Positions 25,067-34,352 of a DNA stretch of 64,000 bases are shown piece after piece. The notes beneath the pieces were generated by a model that searched no databases, had not been told where the DNA came from, and worked only from the letters and a program-made list of their open reading frames with translations. Positions within the stretch are counted from its first letter, which is position 1, and each line of letters starts with the position of its first letter. A program made the position numbers and the translations under genes. Origin of the DNA: Azophilus sp026709365 (GTDB lineage: Bacteria; Pseudomonadota; Gammaproteobacteria; Pseudomonadales; Azotimanducaceae); NCBI GenBank assembly GCA_965200175.1, contig OZ241345.1:1302001-1366000 (forward strand), given 5' to 3'.

Positions 25067-26617
25067 ATGGAAGCGAAACGCACACTGCCCATCGGCGTCC
25101 AAACCTTTCGCAGGATTCGGGAGGACGGATGCTACTACGTCGATAAAACAGGCCACGCGCTGCGCTTGGCGGGCGACGCCAAGCATCTCTTCCTCTCCCG
25201 CCCCCGGCGGTTCGGCAAGAGCCTGTTCCTGGACATGCTCAAGGAGCTTTTCGAGGGCAGCGAGGAACTGTTCGCGGGCCTTGAGGCGCATGGCCGATGG
25301 GATTGGTCCGTACGCCACCCGGTGGTGCGGCTCGACTTCAGCGGTGCGAGCTTCAGCGCGCCGGGCGACTTGGAGGACGACTTGGCGGCCCAGTTGGATG
25401 CTCTCGAAAGGCAGACCGGCATCGTGGCGCGCTACGAGCGTCCGGCCATTCGCTTCCGCCACTTGGTGAGGGCCTTGTGCGAGAAGACCGGCCAGCGGGT
25501 GGTGGTGCTGGTGGATGAGTACGACAAGCCCGTTTTGGATGCGCTGGACAACCCGGAGCTGGCTAGGGCCAATCGCGAAATCCTGCGCGGGCTCTACTCG
25601 ACCATCAAGTTCAACGATGCGCAAATCAAGCTGACCTTCCTGACCGGGGTGAGCAAGTTCTCCAAGGTGAGCTTGTTCTCGGGCCTGAACAATCTGCTCG
25701 ACATCAGCCTTGATCCGCGCTACTCGACCATTTGCGGCTACACCCAGCGGGATTTGGAAACCGTGTTTGCGCCGGAGCTTGCCGGGCTGGATGCGGCTGC
25801 GATTCGGGAATGGTACAACGGCTACTCCTGGTCGGGCACCGACAAGGTTTACAACCCGTTCGACGTTCTGCTGCTCTTCAAGCGGCGCACTTTTGACGCC
25901 CATTGGTTCGAGACCGGCACACCCTCATTTTTGGTCAAGACGCTGCTCGAACAGGGTGTTGGCGCGGCAAATCTCGAAGGCCTGCGCGGCACCAACGCGT
26001 TGTTGTCGTCGTTTGACGTGGATGACATCGCGTTGGAGGCGCTGCTTTTTCAAACCGGCTACCTCACCATAGCCGACGTGGAGGATCGCGACGGCCAGCC
26101 CTTCTTCCGGCTAGGCTACCCGAACCGGGAAGTGCGGCAGAGCCTCAACGACAGTTTGCTCAAAGCCATGCTGCCCGCTGCCGCGCATCGGCTGGTCTCC
26201 GCCGCCCCCCTGCGCGACCTGCTGCAGGCCGAGGATTTTGCGGGCTTGGAGGCCCTGCTGCGGACGCTGCTGTCGGGCATTCCCTACAATTGGCACGTCA
26301 ATAACAACATGGCTCACTTCGAGGGCAATTACGCCAGCGTGTTCTATGCCAGCTTCGCGGCGGCAGGCTTGGATGTCCGCGCCGAGGACGCCACCAGCCA
26401 CGGGCGCCTGGACATGGCGGTGCTGCTCGGCGAGCGCGTTTTCCTGTTCGAGTTCAAAGCCAGCGAGGCAGCGCCCCAAGGTTCCGCGCTCGCTCAATTG
26501 AAGGCGCGGAGGTATGCTGACAAATACCGGCGGGGCGGCAAGCGCATCCACTTGGTTGGCGTGGAGTTCAGCCGTGAGCAGCGCAACCTCACCGCCTTTG
26601 ATGTGGAGCGGGCATGA
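25067..26617 (+). CDS. AAA-ATPase-like / PD-(D/E)XK nuclease superfamily protein (DUF1703 type)
   Basis: 516 residues with the complete domain order of this family: an N-terminal LPIGVQTFRRIREDGCYYVDKT, Walker A-like SRPRRFGKSLFLDML, Walker B VVVLVDEYDKPVLD, an SLFSGLNNLLDIS segment, and a C-terminal nuclease-like domain GRLDMAVLL...FLFEFKASEAA (D...ExK), followed by YADKYR. Such genes occur in high copy number in Bacteroidetes, gut and symbiont genomes and behave like mobile accessory genes; the function is unproven. It begins 15 bp after the MBL-fold gene stop. Confidence 0.93.
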   Translation: MEAKRTLPIGVQTFRRIREDGCYYVDKTGHALRLAGDAKHLFLSRPRRFGKSLFLDMLKELFEGSEELFAGLEAHGRWDWSVRHPVVRLDFSGASFSAPGDLEDDLAAQLDALERQTGIVARYERPAIRFRHLVRALCEKTGQRVVVLVDEYDKPVLDALDNPELARANREILRGLYSTIKFNDAQIKLTFLTGVSKFSKVSLFSGLNNLLDISLDPRYSTICGYTQRDLETVFAPELAGLDAAAIREWYNGYSWSGTDKVYNPFDVLLLFKRRTFDAHWFETGTPSFLVKTLLEQGVGAANLEGLRGTNALLSSFDVDDIALEALLFQTGYLTIADVEDRDGQPFFRLGYPNREVRQSLNDSLLKAMLPAAAHRLVSAAPLRDLLQAEDFAGLEALLRTLLSGIPYNWHVNNNMAHFEGNYASVFYASFAAAGLDVRAEDATSHGRLDMAVLLGERVFLFEFKASEAAPQGSALAQLKARRYADKYRRGGKRIHLVGVEFSREQRNLTAFDVERA

Positions 26618-26740
26618 GCGCCGCGGCCATTCGCCAATCCGCCGATGGCGTAGGCGCGGCCGCCGTTGCCTCAACAAGAGCCCGGCGGGACGTTGCCGGG
26701 GAAGCGCGTGCCCGTTTTTCACGGACGGTGAGAAGGTGAG

Positions 26741-26956
26741 ATGACCGAAGGAACCCCGCGCATAGTCGCCTGCCCGAACTGCGGAAAGGCCGCCAAGTGG
26801 ACCATCCAAAATCCTTCCCGCCCGTTTTGCTCCGAACGCTGCAAGCTGATCGACCTCGGTGAATGGGCCAGCGAGGGACATGTCATTCCGGGCAGCGAAG
26901 TCGATGAGTTCATGGGCAGCGAATTGGAAGGGCCGAAGCCGGATTTGGCAGGGTAG
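26741..26956 (+). CDS. yacG: DNA gyrase inhibitor YacG
   Basis: 71-residue zinc-binding protein. The four cysteines are at 11, 14, 30 and 34 (CPNCG and FCSERCK), followed by the family motif KLIDLGEWASEGHVIPG. The E. coli protein binds GyrB and inhibits gyrase. In many proteobacteria it lies beside coaE and pilD/zapD. Here it is separated from them, lying between the ATPase/nuclease gene and a serine hydrolase. Confidence 0.95.
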   Translation: MTEGTPRIVACPNCGKAAKWTIQNPSRPFCSERCKLIDLGEWASEGHVIPGSEVDEFMGSELEGPKPDLAG

Positions 26957-27037
26957 GGGAGTGCCGGTCATGGAAATCCGGACCGCGGCCTCGCCGAACG
27001 GGTGGACGGAAGTTTGCGAAGTTCCAAAGGAGGGAGC

Positions 27038-28162
27038 ATGAACATTGGAGGCTTTTGCGACCCCCGTTTCGAGCGGGTGCGCGATGCGTTTGAACGCAAC
27101 TTCACCGAACGCGGGGATCTGGGCGCCAGCTTCGCGGCCACCTTGGAGGGCGAGTACGTGGTGGACATCTGGGGCGGCCACCAGGACGCCGGGCGCACCC
27201 GGCCTTGGGCTGAGGACACCATCGTCAACGTGTTCTCCACCACCAAGACCATGACCTTCATCGCGGCGCTGATGCTGGCCGACCGGGGGCAGTTGAACCT
27301 CGATGCCCCGGTGGCCGACTACTGGCCGGAGTTCGCCGCCAACGGCAAGGAGGGCGTGCTGGTGAAGCACTTGCTGGCGCACTCCGCGGGGGTGCCCGGC
27401 TTCAGCCGCCACTTCTCCGCCCAGGAGCACTACGACTGGTCCTTGGCCTGTGCCGACCTGGCGGGCCAAGCGCCCTGGTGGCCGCCAGGCAGCCAGAGCG
27501 GCTACCACGCCATCACCCAGGGCTACCTCATCGGCGAGGTGGTGCGGCGCATCACCGGGTCATCCTTCGGTGCCTTCTTCAAGGCCGAAGTCGCGGACGC
27601 GGTGGGCGCGGACTTCCACATCGGCACCGATCCCAGCCACTTCGACCGGACTGCGGACATGATCCCGTCCGAGGAGCCCGCCGCGCTCCTGGAAGCCGAC
27701 CCGGACACCATACCGGGCCGGGTGTTCTCCAACATCGACGTCATTGACGCGGTCAACACCCCAGGCTGGCGCCAAGCGGAGATTCCGGCCGCTAACGGCC
27801 ACGGCAACGCCCGTTCGGTGGTGCGGGCGCAAACCGCCATGGCCAACGGCGGCCGCGCCTTCGGCAAGGAGCTGCTGTCGGCCGAGGGCTGCCGAACGGC
27901 CTTCACCGAGCAGACCGACGGCATCGATGCGGTGCTTGGCTTCCACGTGCGCTACGGCATGGGCTACTCGACGGGCAGCGATGCGATCACCATGAGCCCG
28001 AACCCCAACATCCTGTGGTGGGGCGGGGCAGGCGGCTCCACGATCGTCATCGACACCGACGCCCGTCTGTGCTTCTCCTACGTCATGAATCGAATGGACA
28101 ACCACATATTGGGCGACCCACGCGGCCTAAGCCTCGGCGAAGCCCTTTACGAGTGCCTCTAG
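27038..28162 (+). CDS. Serine hydrolase of the beta-lactamase / EstB esterase family
   Basis: 374 residues, no signal peptide, so cytoplasmic and more likely an esterase or lactonase than a resistance enzyme. The nucleophile motif is Ser67-Thr-Thr-Lys70 (FSTTKTMTF), the second motif is a Tyr in GSQSGYHAITQ, and a WWGGAGGS segment stands at the third-motif position. The start at 27038 has a perfect AAAGGAGG; the in-frame ATG at 27002 has none. The gene is followed by a non-coding repeat-containing gap. Confidence 0.9.
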   Translation: MNIGGFCDPRFERVRDAFERNFTERGDLGASFAATLEGEYVVDIWGGHQDAGRTRPWAEDTIVNVFSTTKTMTFIAALMLADRGQLNLDAPVADYWPEFAANGKEGVLVKHLLAHSAGVPGFSRHFSAQEHYDWSLACADLAGQAPWWPPGSQSGYHAITQGYLIGEVVRRITGSSFGAFFKAEVADAVGADFHIGTDPSHFDRTADMIPSEEPAALLEADPDTIPGRVFSNIDVIDAVNTPGWRQAEIPAANGHGNARSVVRAQTAMANGGRAFGKELLSAEGCRTAFTEQTDGIDAVLGFHVRYGMGYSTGSDAITMSPNPNILWWGGAGGSTIVIDTDARLCFSYVMNRMDNHILGDPRGLSLGEALYECL

Positions 28163-28183
28163 CCAAGCCCCTGTCCTGAGCGG

Positions 28184-28600
28184 CGCGAAGCCGCTAAAGA
28201 GCTTCTGACTCAGTCCCGGAAGCTTGTAGGAGTCGGGCTGGCGTGACTGAGCAAGGGCGCCTTCGGCAAGCTGAAGGCGTCGGCGAAGCCGTGTGGCGGC
28301 CCCACGCAATTTCCAGCGAGGGGCAAGCCCCTTGCGCTCTCTGGCTGACGGTTCCGAGCCGCAGCACCACCAGCCCGCCCGCAAAGCGCTACTTGAAACG
28401 TGCCCCGCCCTCCCGTTCAGGTGGTTCCGCGCCCTCACGGGGTGCGAAACACTGTTCCCGCGCACGAGCTTTGGCCCTTGGGGAAGCCCCTTGCGCCCTG
28501 CGCTTCCGCGGGCCGGGCAGGAAGCTCGCAACAAGCCTTGACCAGCCCATGACTGCGTTTGGCGGTGCCTGCCAAAAGACCTTCAAGCACGGACTGAAAC
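28184..28600. repeat. Degenerate repeat C-like sequence, no gene seen
   Basis: The gap 28163-28756 has no convincing gene. Its left part (gagcttctgactcagtcccggaagct, then ggcgaagccgtgtggcggcccc) matches, with changes, the left part of the MITE-like element at 54045-54308. The right end is eroded. The rest is GC-rich with several inverted repeats around ggcaagccccttgcg. Confidence 0.4.
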
Positions 28601-28604
28601 AGCG

Positions 28605-28655
28605 GTAAGTTCTTAATTTCGATAACGATTGTACACAAATCCGTAATGACATCGA
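28605..28655 (+). promoter_or_regulatory. AT-rich putative promoter region of the receptor-nitrilase cluster
   Basis: The stretch taagttcttaatttcgataacg and the following attgtacacaaatccgtaatgac contrasts with the surrounding GC-rich DNA. It lies ~100-150 bp upstream of the receptor start. It is the only plausible promoter or regulator-binding region before the four co-directional genes; exact -35/-10 elements cannot be assigned. Confidence 0.35.
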
Positions 28656-28756
28656 GTGCTAGGCGGGGGACTATTGGTCACTGTGACCGGGCGATTCGGT
28701 CATTCTGGGTTGAGATGCAAAGGGATGGGAACGGAAGGTTGCGGGAGGGCGTTGAC

Positions 28757-31165
28757 ATGGAAGCAAACCAAAGACTGGCGCGGAGACGGCGAGGGCTTCC
28801 GCGTTCAACGGGGCAGGCTTTAAGGTCCAAGCCGAGGCCGAACGCTGGCTGGCGCCTGCTGACGGCTATGGCGATGCTGACCGGTTTTGCGGGGCTCTGC
28901 ACCGCCGAGTCCGCATTGGGTTCCGCGGACGAACAGGACCGGGCTGGCCGCAGCATCCTGATGGAAGAGGTTATCGTGACCGCGCAAAGGCGGGAGGAGA
29001 ACCTGCAGCGGACGCCAGTGGCGGTTACCGCGTTCACCGCCAATCTCATTGAGGACCGGGGCATTGAGGATGTATCCGAAGTAGCCGACTTTACGCCCAA
29101 CATGGTCTTCGATACGACGTCGCCCATCAGCGGGCTGTCGTCGGGCGCCATCGTTTTCCTCCGGGGCATCGGCAATTCGGACTTCAGCCTGACAACCGAT
29201 CCGGGGGTCGGCATCTATGTGGACGGGGTTTACATGTCCCGATCCGTCGGCGGGGTGCTCGACGTCTTGGACATCGAACGGATCGAGGTGCTGCGCGGCC
29301 CCCAAGGGACGCTGTTCGGGCGCAACACGATCGGCGGCGCAATCAACGTGACGGCGCGCAAGCCCGGCGACGAACTGGGCGGATCAGTCGCCCTCACGGC
29401 GGGAAACTTCGACCGCCGGGACATTCGGGCCTCGCTCGACATTCCCATAAGCGAACGCCTGCGCGCCGCCTTGGCCGTGTCCGAGAAGAACCGCAACGGA
29501 TTTGTGGATCGGGTTCTGGTCGGGGATGCGCTTGGCGACGACGATGAGTTTGCGTTTCGGGGCGTTTTGCTGTTCGAGCCGAATGATCTGCTGGACTTCC
29601 AGCTCACCTTGGACCGAACCGAAATTGATGAGCGCAGTGCCGGTTCCACCCTGCGCGGCTTCACGCCGGGCGCCGGCACCCTCGGCTATGCGCTGGCCAC
29701 TTTTGGGGACATTGAGGCGGGCTTGGCGGATCTCGCGCAGTACGCCACGGATGGGGAGGACGACATCTCCTCCGCCACGGGTGTGTCAGGAACCCGGCTC
29801 GATTTGGACGGGATTTCGTTTACGGGCCGCTACAGCGCCAACCATTTCGACCTCAAGTACACATTCGCGCATCGGGAAACCACAGGCAGCTTCCATCGCG
29901 ATGCGGACAACTCACCCCACGCCATAACCGAAACGCTGAATCCGGATTACGACCACGAACAGGTCACCCATGAACTCCAACTCACGGGCAGCGCCCTCGG
30001 CGGGCGCCTGAACTATGTGGCGGGGTTGTACGCCTTTGACGAGGAGGGCACTGACAACGTCTATGTGCGGGTGTTTCTGCCGTCCCCGGACTTGGCGGTG
30101 GGCTTTCCCGCGGCCATACACAACCTTGCCGATGTGGAAAACGACAGCCGGGCGGCGTACCTGCAAATGACTTGGTCGCCCGCTGAGGATGGCATGTTCT
30201 CGTTCACGGGAGGGGTTCGCCACACCGAGGACGACAAGGCGTATGAGTACAGCCAGTACATCGCGGCTGATCTGCAGGGCAATCCCCTGCCGTTCTTTCC
30301 GGGGGCAGTGACGGAAGGCGGCAGCTTCATGCCGGGCCTGCTGCCCTTGGTCGGAAATGGCAGCGGCGCTGCGAATGACAGCTTCAAGGAGACCACGTTC
30401 AAGGTGGGCGTGGATGCGAACCTGCCCGACGGCACTCTGCTTTACTACCATTTTTCCCAAGGCTTCAAGAGCGGCGGGTTCGTGCTTCGCTACGTCGATG
30501 CGGTGCCGCAGCCGCGAACGTTCGAGCCGGAACTGCTCGACTCCCATGAAGTGGGCGTGAAGTGGCAGGGTCTGGATGACCGGGTGCGTTTGAACGCCGC
30601 CGCCTTCCTGGCCGATTACCAGGACGTGCAGGTGACCTTCTTCGACAGCTTGGGCGGTCCGGTTACGGCGAATTCGGGGTCAGTGGACATCGGCGGGCTG
30701 GAGATCGAGCTGACGGCGTTGCTGACCGCCAACCTGAGGGTGGACCTCGGCTACGGATATCTGGATGCCGACTACGATGAGATCAATCCCATTGCCGGTT
30801 TGTCGCTGACCATTGATGAGTCAGCGAAGTTGGTGAACTCGCCGAAACACTCAATTTACGCCGGTGTTGAATACAGCGCTTGGCTGAACGACAACGAACT
30901 GGCGCTGCGGCTGGATTACGCCCGCACCGACGATGTCTTCAACGACTCGCAGAACTCGCCGTTCCTGTTTCAGAAGGCGTATGGCAGGCTCAATGCGTCC
31001 GTGCGCTACTCGATCGGCGAGTCAATGGATGTTGTCGCTTTTGCGGAGAACCTCACCGATGAGCGCTACATCGAGAGCGGAGACTCCAACTACGGCTTGG
31101 GATTCCATGAGGCAAACTACAATCGGCCCAGGGAATACGGCGTCACCATTCGCTACAGGTTCTAG
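28757..31165 (+). CDS. TonB-dependent receptor of the aldoxime/nitrile cluster
   Basis: 802 residues. The ATG at 28757 with GGGAGGG upstream is preferred over an ATG 37 codons earlier. A long basic N-terminus precedes the signal segment (WRLLTAMAMLTGFAGLCTAESA). Then come the TonB-box-like EEVIVTAQRREENLQRTPVA, a plug with VLRGPQGTLFGRNTIGGAIN, and a barrel ending in VTIRYRF with the expected terminal Phe. This type (CirA/FepA-like, 'iron complex' in many annotations) often imports organic compounds in catabolic loci. It is 26 bp upstream of the nitrilase gene, so import of the nitrile or oxime substrate is a reasonable inference. Confidence 0.92.
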   Translation: MEANQRLARRRRGLPRSTGQALRSKPRPNAGWRLLTAMAMLTGFAGLCTAESALGSADEQDRAGRSILMEEVIVTAQRREENLQRTPVAVTAFTANLIEDRGIEDVSEVADFTPNMVFDTTSPISGLSSGAIVFLRGIGNSDFSLTTDPGVGIYVDGVYMSRSVGGVLDVLDIERIEVLRGPQGTLFGRNTIGGAINVTARKPGDELGGSVALTAGNFDRRDIRASLDIPISERLRAALAVSEKNRNGFVDRVLVGDALGDDDEFAFRGVLLFEPNDLLDFQLTLDRTEIDERSAGSTLRGFTPGAGTLGYALATFGDIEAGLADLAQYATDGEDDISSATGVSGTRLDLDGISFTGRYSANHFDLKYTFAHRETTGSFHRDADNSPHAITETLNPDYDHEQVTHELQLTGSALGGRLNYVAGLYAFDEEGTDNVYVRVFLPSPDLAVGFPAAIHNLADVENDSRAAYLQMTWSPAEDGMFSFTGGVRHTEDDKAYEYSQYIAADLQGNPLPFFPGAVTEGGSFMPGLLPLVGNGSGAANDSFKETTFKVGVDANLPDGTLLYYHFSQGFKSGGFVLRYVDAVPQPRTFEPELLDSHEVGVKWQGLDDRVRLNAAAFLADYQDVQVTFFDSLGGPVTANSGSVDIGGLEIELTALLTANLRVDLGYGYLDADYDEINPIAGLSLTIDESAKLVNSPKHSIYAGVEYSAWLNDNELALRLDYARTDDVFNDSQNSPFLFQKAYGRLNASVRYSIGESMDVVAFAENLTDERYIESGDSNYGLGFHEANYNRPREYGVTIRYRF

Positions 31166-31191
31166 TATGCTGAACGACGGTCTGGGGTGAC

Positions 31192-32235
31192 ATGAGCATG
31201 AATTCAAGCAACAGGAACAACGGCAAGCGCAAGGTCGCGGTTGTGCAGGCGGCTCCTGAATTCATGGATCTTGACGGCTGCGTGGCCAAAGCCGGGCGGT
31301 TGATCCAAGAAGCGGCCTCGGAAGGGGCGCAGTTAGTGGCATTCCCAGAGTGCTGGTTTCCGGGGTACCCGTGGTGGATATGGCTCTCCCCCGTCGCCGA
31401 CAACCTCAGATACTTCCAACGGTATCACGAAAACAGCCTGTCGGCGGATGGCGACGCCTTTCGTCGGTTGAGCGGCTTGGCCCGTGACTACGGCATTCAC
31501 GTCTCGGTTGGCGCCAGCGAACGCGATCACGGCTCGCTGTACATCGCGCAGTTCCTGTTTGGCCAGGCGGGTGAGCTGCTTCAGGCGCGCCGCAAACTGA
31601 AGCCCACGCACGTCGAGCGAACGGTGTTCGGCGAGGGCGATGGCAGCCATCTTCAGGTTGTGGAAACCCGTCTCGGCAATGTCGGCCAATTGTGCTGCTG
31701 GGAGCATCTGCAGCCGCTGACCAAATATGCCATGTACAGCCTGCACGAACAGGTGCATGTTGCCGCTTGGCCCTCGTTCAGCTGCTATCCCCAAGCGTAC
31801 TCGCTTGGCCCGCAGGCCAACAGTGCCGCATCGCAGGTGTACGCCCTTGAGGGCCAGTGCTTCGTCCTCGCCCCGTGCGGAGTGATTTCCCCGGACATGC
31901 ATGAACTGCTCGTTGAGACGGAGCAGCAAGCCTCGCTCATCAAGGTGGGCGGTGGATTTGCCCAAATTTACGCACCGGACGGCAGCCCAATGTGCGACCC
32001 GCTGCCGGAGCACCAGGAGGGCGTGCTGTTCGCTGAAATCGATCTCGGAGCCATTGCGGTGGCCAAGTCCTTCGCGGACCCGGTCGGCCATTATTCCAGG
32101 CCGGACGTCGCGCGATTGCTGTTGAACCGCTCGCCGCAGCCGTGCGTCGAGGAGTTTTCCCCGGAAGCAACGGAATTCATCGATGCCGGCGAGGGACCGG
32201 CGCGCACGAACCCAGCCGATGCCCCCGCGGCATGA
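31192..32235 (+). CDS. Nitrilase
   Basis: Hydrolyses a nitrile to the carboxylic acid and ammonia; cytosolic, forming spiral oligomers in the family. The catalytic triad is visible: Glu53 (AFPECWFPGYPWW), Lys137 (RKLKPTHVER) and Cys169 (CCWEHLQP). At 347 residues with FPGYPWW and ALEGQCFVLAPCG it is a true nitrilase of the aryl-/arylaceto-nitrilase branch, not an amidase or cyanide hydratase (inference from motif pattern). It is followed 27 bp later by an aldoxime dehydratase, the enzyme that makes its nitrile substrate. Confidence 0.95.
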   Translation: MSMNSSNRNNGKRKVAVVQAAPEFMDLDGCVAKAGRLIQEAASEGAQLVAFPECWFPGYPWWIWLSPVADNLRYFQRYHENSLSADGDAFRRLSGLARDYGIHVSVGASERDHGSLYIAQFLFGQAGELLQARRKLKPTHVERTVFGEGDGSHLQVVETRLGNVGQLCCWEHLQPLTKYAMYSLHEQVHVAAWPSFSCYPQAYSLGPQANSAASQVYALEGQCFVLAPCGVISPDMHELLVETEQQASLIKVGGGFAQIYAPDGSPMCDPLPEHQEGVLFAEIDLGAIAVAKSFADPVGHYSRPDVARLLLNRSPQPCVEEFSPEATEFIDAGEGPARTNPADAPAA

Positions 32236-32262
32236 TGGTGTACGTTAAGCGAGATTAGCCCG

Positions 32263-33264
32263 ATGCCCCGCAACAACATGCCCGACAGTTGGCAACCTCC
32301 CGCACCCGCATGGCAGTCATTCTGGCGCAACCAAGCCGACCCGCTGATCGCCGGCTGCTACGGCGTTCAAGCGTCAAGCCCGGGCCCGCTCGACGCTTGG
32401 GCGGCACCGGCGCTGGCAGGCTCCCACCCGTTGGCGGTGGAGCGAGGCAGCTTCATCGACGGTTCGGGCGTGCGGAACCACCTCTACATCGCCTATTGGC
32501 GAAAGTCGCAGTACGATGAATGGTGGTCGCTTGAGGCCAACGCCCGATGGTGGGCCGACCCCGAACGGCTGAGCGACGGCGTCGGCTATTGGCGCGAAGT
32601 GATCACCATGCCGTTTGAGCGCTTCGAGACCCTGCACTCGACGCAGTGCCCGCACGGCGTTGGCGTTTGCGCGGATGGGATGGAAGGCCCGATCCTTGAG
32701 CACGGCTATCCGGGCAGCATGCGGGACCGGATTCCCCTTTCGGACGATGACGACTTGCGCAATGGCGCCACCGTCGATGCCCGGCTCCCCGCCCGCATCA
32801 GTGACGGCGGACGGCGAATTGTCGTTACGCCGCCGGAGAGGATGTGCGTGATTCGATCAGGGCAGGACTGGAGCGATTGCACGCCGGAACAGAAAAAGTG
32901 GTATCTGGACAAGCTGCATCCCGTGCTCTTGGACGGAATGCGCTATCTTCGTGACAACCCGCGGGAAGCCGGATGCTATTCATTGCGGTTCGTTGACCGG
33001 AGCGATGGGTCATGGGAAGCGATGGAGCAGTCGTTCGGGCTGGGGTACGCCACTGATGTGCATGCCTTTGAGGAGTGGGCGAAAAGCCACCCCACGCATC
33101 AGGCGATATTCGACGGCTTCATGGACATGGTTGACGCCTATGGTGATGGCCTGCGGCTCCGTCTCTGGCACGACGTGACGGCATTGCCGGATCATGGATG
33201 CGAGTTCGAGTACATCGGCTGTCATTCGCAGACCGGCCTTTTGGGCTACAGGCGAGCGAACTGA
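32263..33264 (+). CDS. oxd: Aldoxime dehydratase (haem-containing, Oxd family)
   Basis: Converts aldoximes to nitriles with a ferrous haem that binds the oxime nitrogen. 333 residues, compared with ~350 for known Oxd proteins. Recognisable blocks are FERFETLHSTQ, the mid-protein CYSLRFVD with the Ser that hydrogen-bonds the oxime, AKSHPTHQAIFDGF with a His likely to ligand haem (His279 or nearby), and LRLWHDVTALP with the distal catalytic His303. The C-terminus FEYIGCHSQTGLLGYR matches the family. It is tightly placed between the nitrilase and an AraC regulator, as in classic bacterial aldoxime-nitrile clusters. Confidence 0.95.
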   Translation: MPRNNMPDSWQPPAPAWQSFWRNQADPLIAGCYGVQASSPGPLDAWAAPALAGSHPLAVERGSFIDGSGVRNHLYIAYWRKSQYDEWWSLEANARWWADPERLSDGVGYWREVITMPFERFETLHSTQCPHGVGVCADGMEGPILEHGYPGSMRDRIPLSDDDDLRNGATVDARLPARISDGGRRIVVTPPERMCVIRSGQDWSDCTPEQKKWYLDKLHPVLLDGMRYLRDNPREAGCYSLRFVDRSDGSWEAMEQSFGLGYATDVHAFEEWAKSHPTHQAIFDGFMDMVDAYGDGLRLRLWHDVTALPDHGCEFEYIGCHSQTGLLGYRRAN

Positions 33265-33266
33265 AA

Positions 33267-34226
33267 GTGACGGCGCATCTTCTCACTGGCGGCTACAGAA
33301 AAGACACCAGTGACTTTCAGGAACGCGACCGCCGGGAGTATTGGCGGGACATTATCTGTGACGAGTTTGTCAGGCTCGATTGTGACCGGTTGCCCAAGGA
33401 CTTCCAAGGTCGGCTGTGCGGCGGAAACGCCATTGGCGAACTGCGATTCACGGAGGTTCTGGCCGATCCGCACCATGTTGAGCGGTCAAGGCGTCAAATC
33501 GCCAAGTATTCGGAGGCCGACTTTCTGATCAGCTTCCAGCTTGAGCGGAACGGCCTGGTCCGGCAGAACAGCCGCGAAGCGTTGCTGACGCCAGGCACGT
33601 TCGCGCTCTATGACAGCACCCAGCCGTATTCGCTGACGTTTGAGCAGCGTTTCCGCCAGCTGGTGATCCAGATGCCGAAAAACGTGCTGTCGCGGCACCT
33701 CATGAATCCTGAGAAATACACCGCCATCCCCATATCCGGGCATTCCGGCATCGGCGCGGTGCTCTCGGACTTCATCTTTTCGCTGGCGAGGGAAATGAAT
33801 GAAATGCGCGCCGCGCCTGACGAGCTGTCGGAAAACCTGGTGAACATGATTGCCATGGCCTTCAGCTCCTCGGTCATGCTCAGCCAGGTGGGCGACCACA
33901 GGGTCGTGCGTGAATCGCGCAAGCGACACTTCCGCCAATATATCGAAAGCAACTTGTATGACCCGAATCTGTCCAACCAACAGATTGCGGATGCGCTGCA
34001 CATCTCGGTCCGCTACCTGCACAAGCTGTTTGATGACGAGACTGAGACAGTGCATGCGATGATTTTGAACAAGCGTCTTGAGCGCACCCGCCAGTTGCTG
34101 AACGATAGCGCGTTCGCAAGTCAAAGCATCGGTCGAATCGCAATGAGCACTGGATTTACAAGCGCAGCACATTTTTCCAGCGCCTTCAAAAAGCGCTATG
34201 GCGCCTGCCCGAGCGACCTTCGCTAG
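33267..34226 (+). CDS. AraC-family transcriptional regulator of the aldoxime cluster
   Basis: 319 residues. An N-terminal ligand-binding half of the AraC_binding_2/FeaR type (FQERDRREYWRDIICDEFVRLD...) is followed by a C-terminal double helix-turn-helix: LSNQQIADALHISVRYLHKLF, then IGRIAMSTGFTSAAHFSSAFKKRYG. The likely start is GTG at 33267, 2 nt after the oxd stop; an upstream frame extension runs inside oxd and is rejected. Regulators of this type activate Oxd/nitrilase genes in response to aldoxime or nitrile inducers in other bacteria, so local activation is expected. Confidence 0.92.
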   Translation: MTAHLLTGGYRKDTSDFQERDRREYWRDIICDEFVRLDCDRLPKDFQGRLCGGNAIGELRFTEVLADPHHVERSRRQIAKYSEADFLISFQLERNGLVRQNSREALLTPGTFALYDSTQPYSLTFEQRFRQLVIQMPKNVLSRHLMNPEKYTAIPISGHSGIGAVLSDFIFSLAREMNEMRAAPDELSENLVNMIAMAFSSSVMLSQVGDHRVVRESRKRHFRQYIESNLYDPNLSNQQIADALHISVRYLHKLFDDETETVHAMILNKRLERTRQLLNDSAFASQSIGRIAMSTGFTSAAHFSSAFKKRYGACPSDLR

Positions 34227-34352
34227 CATGGCTGCGGTGGAATCCTGAGAAATTGACGTAGGCGAAGGCTTCGACGAAGATCGAATTGATTGTGGAGTGA
34301 CTGCAACCATGCCTACGCTATTTGGATTAAACCGGCCAAGACCGGCGGTTCA

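Noticed and set aside
23681..25903. A 740-codon open frame antisense to three genes
   Set aside because: It spans the TPR, MBL-fold and ATPase/nuclease genes, which all have clear motifs on the plus strand.
27038..28162. Antibiotic-resistance beta-lactamase
   Set aside because: No signal peptide and an EstB/esterase-like motif set (STTK, Tyr-His-Ala); more likely an intracellular esterase.
33198..33266. Upstream extension of the AraC regulator gene
   Set aside because: It lies entirely inside the 3' end of oxd, and the AraC domain similarity starts after the GTG at 33267.
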